NCBI GenBank assembly: GCA_905198575.1
Contig: CAJKDC010000006.1
Coordinates: forward strand, 1 to 58,532
DNA length: 58,532 nucleotides
Direction: 5' to 3'
DNA from: an uncultured Bacteroides sp.
Lineage (GTDB): Bacteria > Bacteroidota > Bacteroidia > Bacteroidales > Bacteroidaceae
Made by a program: the position numbers and the translations under genes. Numbering within the stretch: the stretch's first letter is position 1; each line of letters begins with the position of its first letter. This document shows positions 58,458-58,532 of the stretch, one piece after another. The notes beneath the pieces were generated by a model. That model saw only the letters and a program-made list of their open reading frames with translations. It was not told the DNA's origin and did not search any database.

Positions 58458-58487
58458 TTGCATATATCCAAAAAATCCGTACCTTTG
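58458..58487 (+). promoter_or_regulatory. Rightward promoter (TTG, 19-nt spacer, TACCTTTG) for an off-window gene
   Basis: TTG at 58458-58460 and TACCTTTG at 58480-58487 fit the Bacteroides -33/-7 pattern. At least 38 nt of leader follow without a start codon in good context before the window ends. Confidence 0.6.
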
Positions 58488-58532
58488 CAACGTGTTTTTC
58501 ATAGTATTAGATTTAAGGTTAACAAAGGTTGG

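Larger units (their letters stand above)
58237..58532. other. Intergenic region upstream of cysS, reaching the window end
   Basis: It contains the cysS promoter (58260-58267) and, at the far end, a rightward promoter with the start of a leader for a gene outside the window. The roughly 200 nt between them are AT-rich without a gene that I can support. Confidence 0.6.

Noticed and set aside
1..58532. CRISPR array, insertion sequences, prophage or integrative element
   Set aside because: I saw no regularly spaced repeats, transposase, integrase or attachment-site duplications. The GC-rich block has no mobile-element genes at its edges.

Overview
The window looks like a chromosomal segment of a gut Bacteroidales species, most likely Bacteroides or Phocaeicola. 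Three things point there. Almost every gene or operon is preceded by the Bacteroides-type -7 element TAnnTTTG, usually without a recognisable Shine-Dalgarno sequence. There is a SusC/SusD outer-membrane import pair. Several genes have a typical Bacteroidetes form: a viroplasmin-type RNase HI, a single-domain SIS arabinose-5-phosphate isomerase, and PdxB. I could not assign a species. I see no prophage, insertion sequence, integrase or CRISPR array.

Layout. 1-9.7 kb is housekeeping: a partial tRNA-Met, then HAD phosphatase-ribF-CPBP protease, a DEAD-box helicase, the leftward operon ruvB-flippase-DUF389, and mnmA. 10-15.6 kb holds a leftward GT8-LOG-SIS-PfkB operon and a divergent GT90-GtrA-GtrB operon. 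15.6-20.4 kb has an LTA-synthase-like membrane sulfatase-fold enzyme, two gene remnants (AraC and a membrane transporter), RNase HI and argS. 20.5-29.4 kb is mainly a lipooligosaccharide or surface-glycan region: an M16 peptidase, a galactofuranosyltransferase-like GT2 facing UDP-galactopyranose mutase (glf), an LpxL-type acyltransferase, an MsbA-like ABC exporter, two more GT2 genes and an InaA-type kinase. 29.5-40.6 kb has pdxB, an orphan susCD pair, acpP-fabF-rnc, a GT2 split by a -1 frame change at an A6C run, and pfkA. 40.7-56.6 kb is a GC-rich block: a GH3-like acyl-adenylase, an Ig-like lipoprotein, a DUF3108 protein, a four-gene tripartite ABC efflux operon (TolC, HlyD, MacB-like permease, ATPase), a divergent sigma-54 activator and histidine kinase, and a PA14-containing GH3 glycosidase. 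cysS and the promoter of an off-window gene close the window.

How the genes work together. The 10-29 kb glycan genes can be read as one dispersed envelope pathway: Kdo precursor supply (SIS isomerase), lipid A acylation (LpxL), galactofuranose supply and transfer (glf, GT2), core phosphorylation (InaA-like kinase), export (MsbA-like, flippase) and further decoration (GtrA/GtrB, LTA-synthase-like). The efflux operon has no TAnnTTTG promoter. It does have a sigma-54-like -24/-12 element and two similar 17-bp sites 22 bp apart upstream, so the divergent NtrC-type regulator probably controls it.

The observations I would look at first are: the glycosyltransferase interrupted exactly at a canonical A AAA AAC slippery heptamer (38914-38920); the sigma-54 and tandem-operator arrangement at 50.87-50.98 kb; the abrupt base-composition change inside two intact genes (about 40.91 kb and 56.2-56.4 kb); and the AraC/transporter remnants joined head to head at about 17.61 kb. 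Nothing here is clearly a wholly new system.
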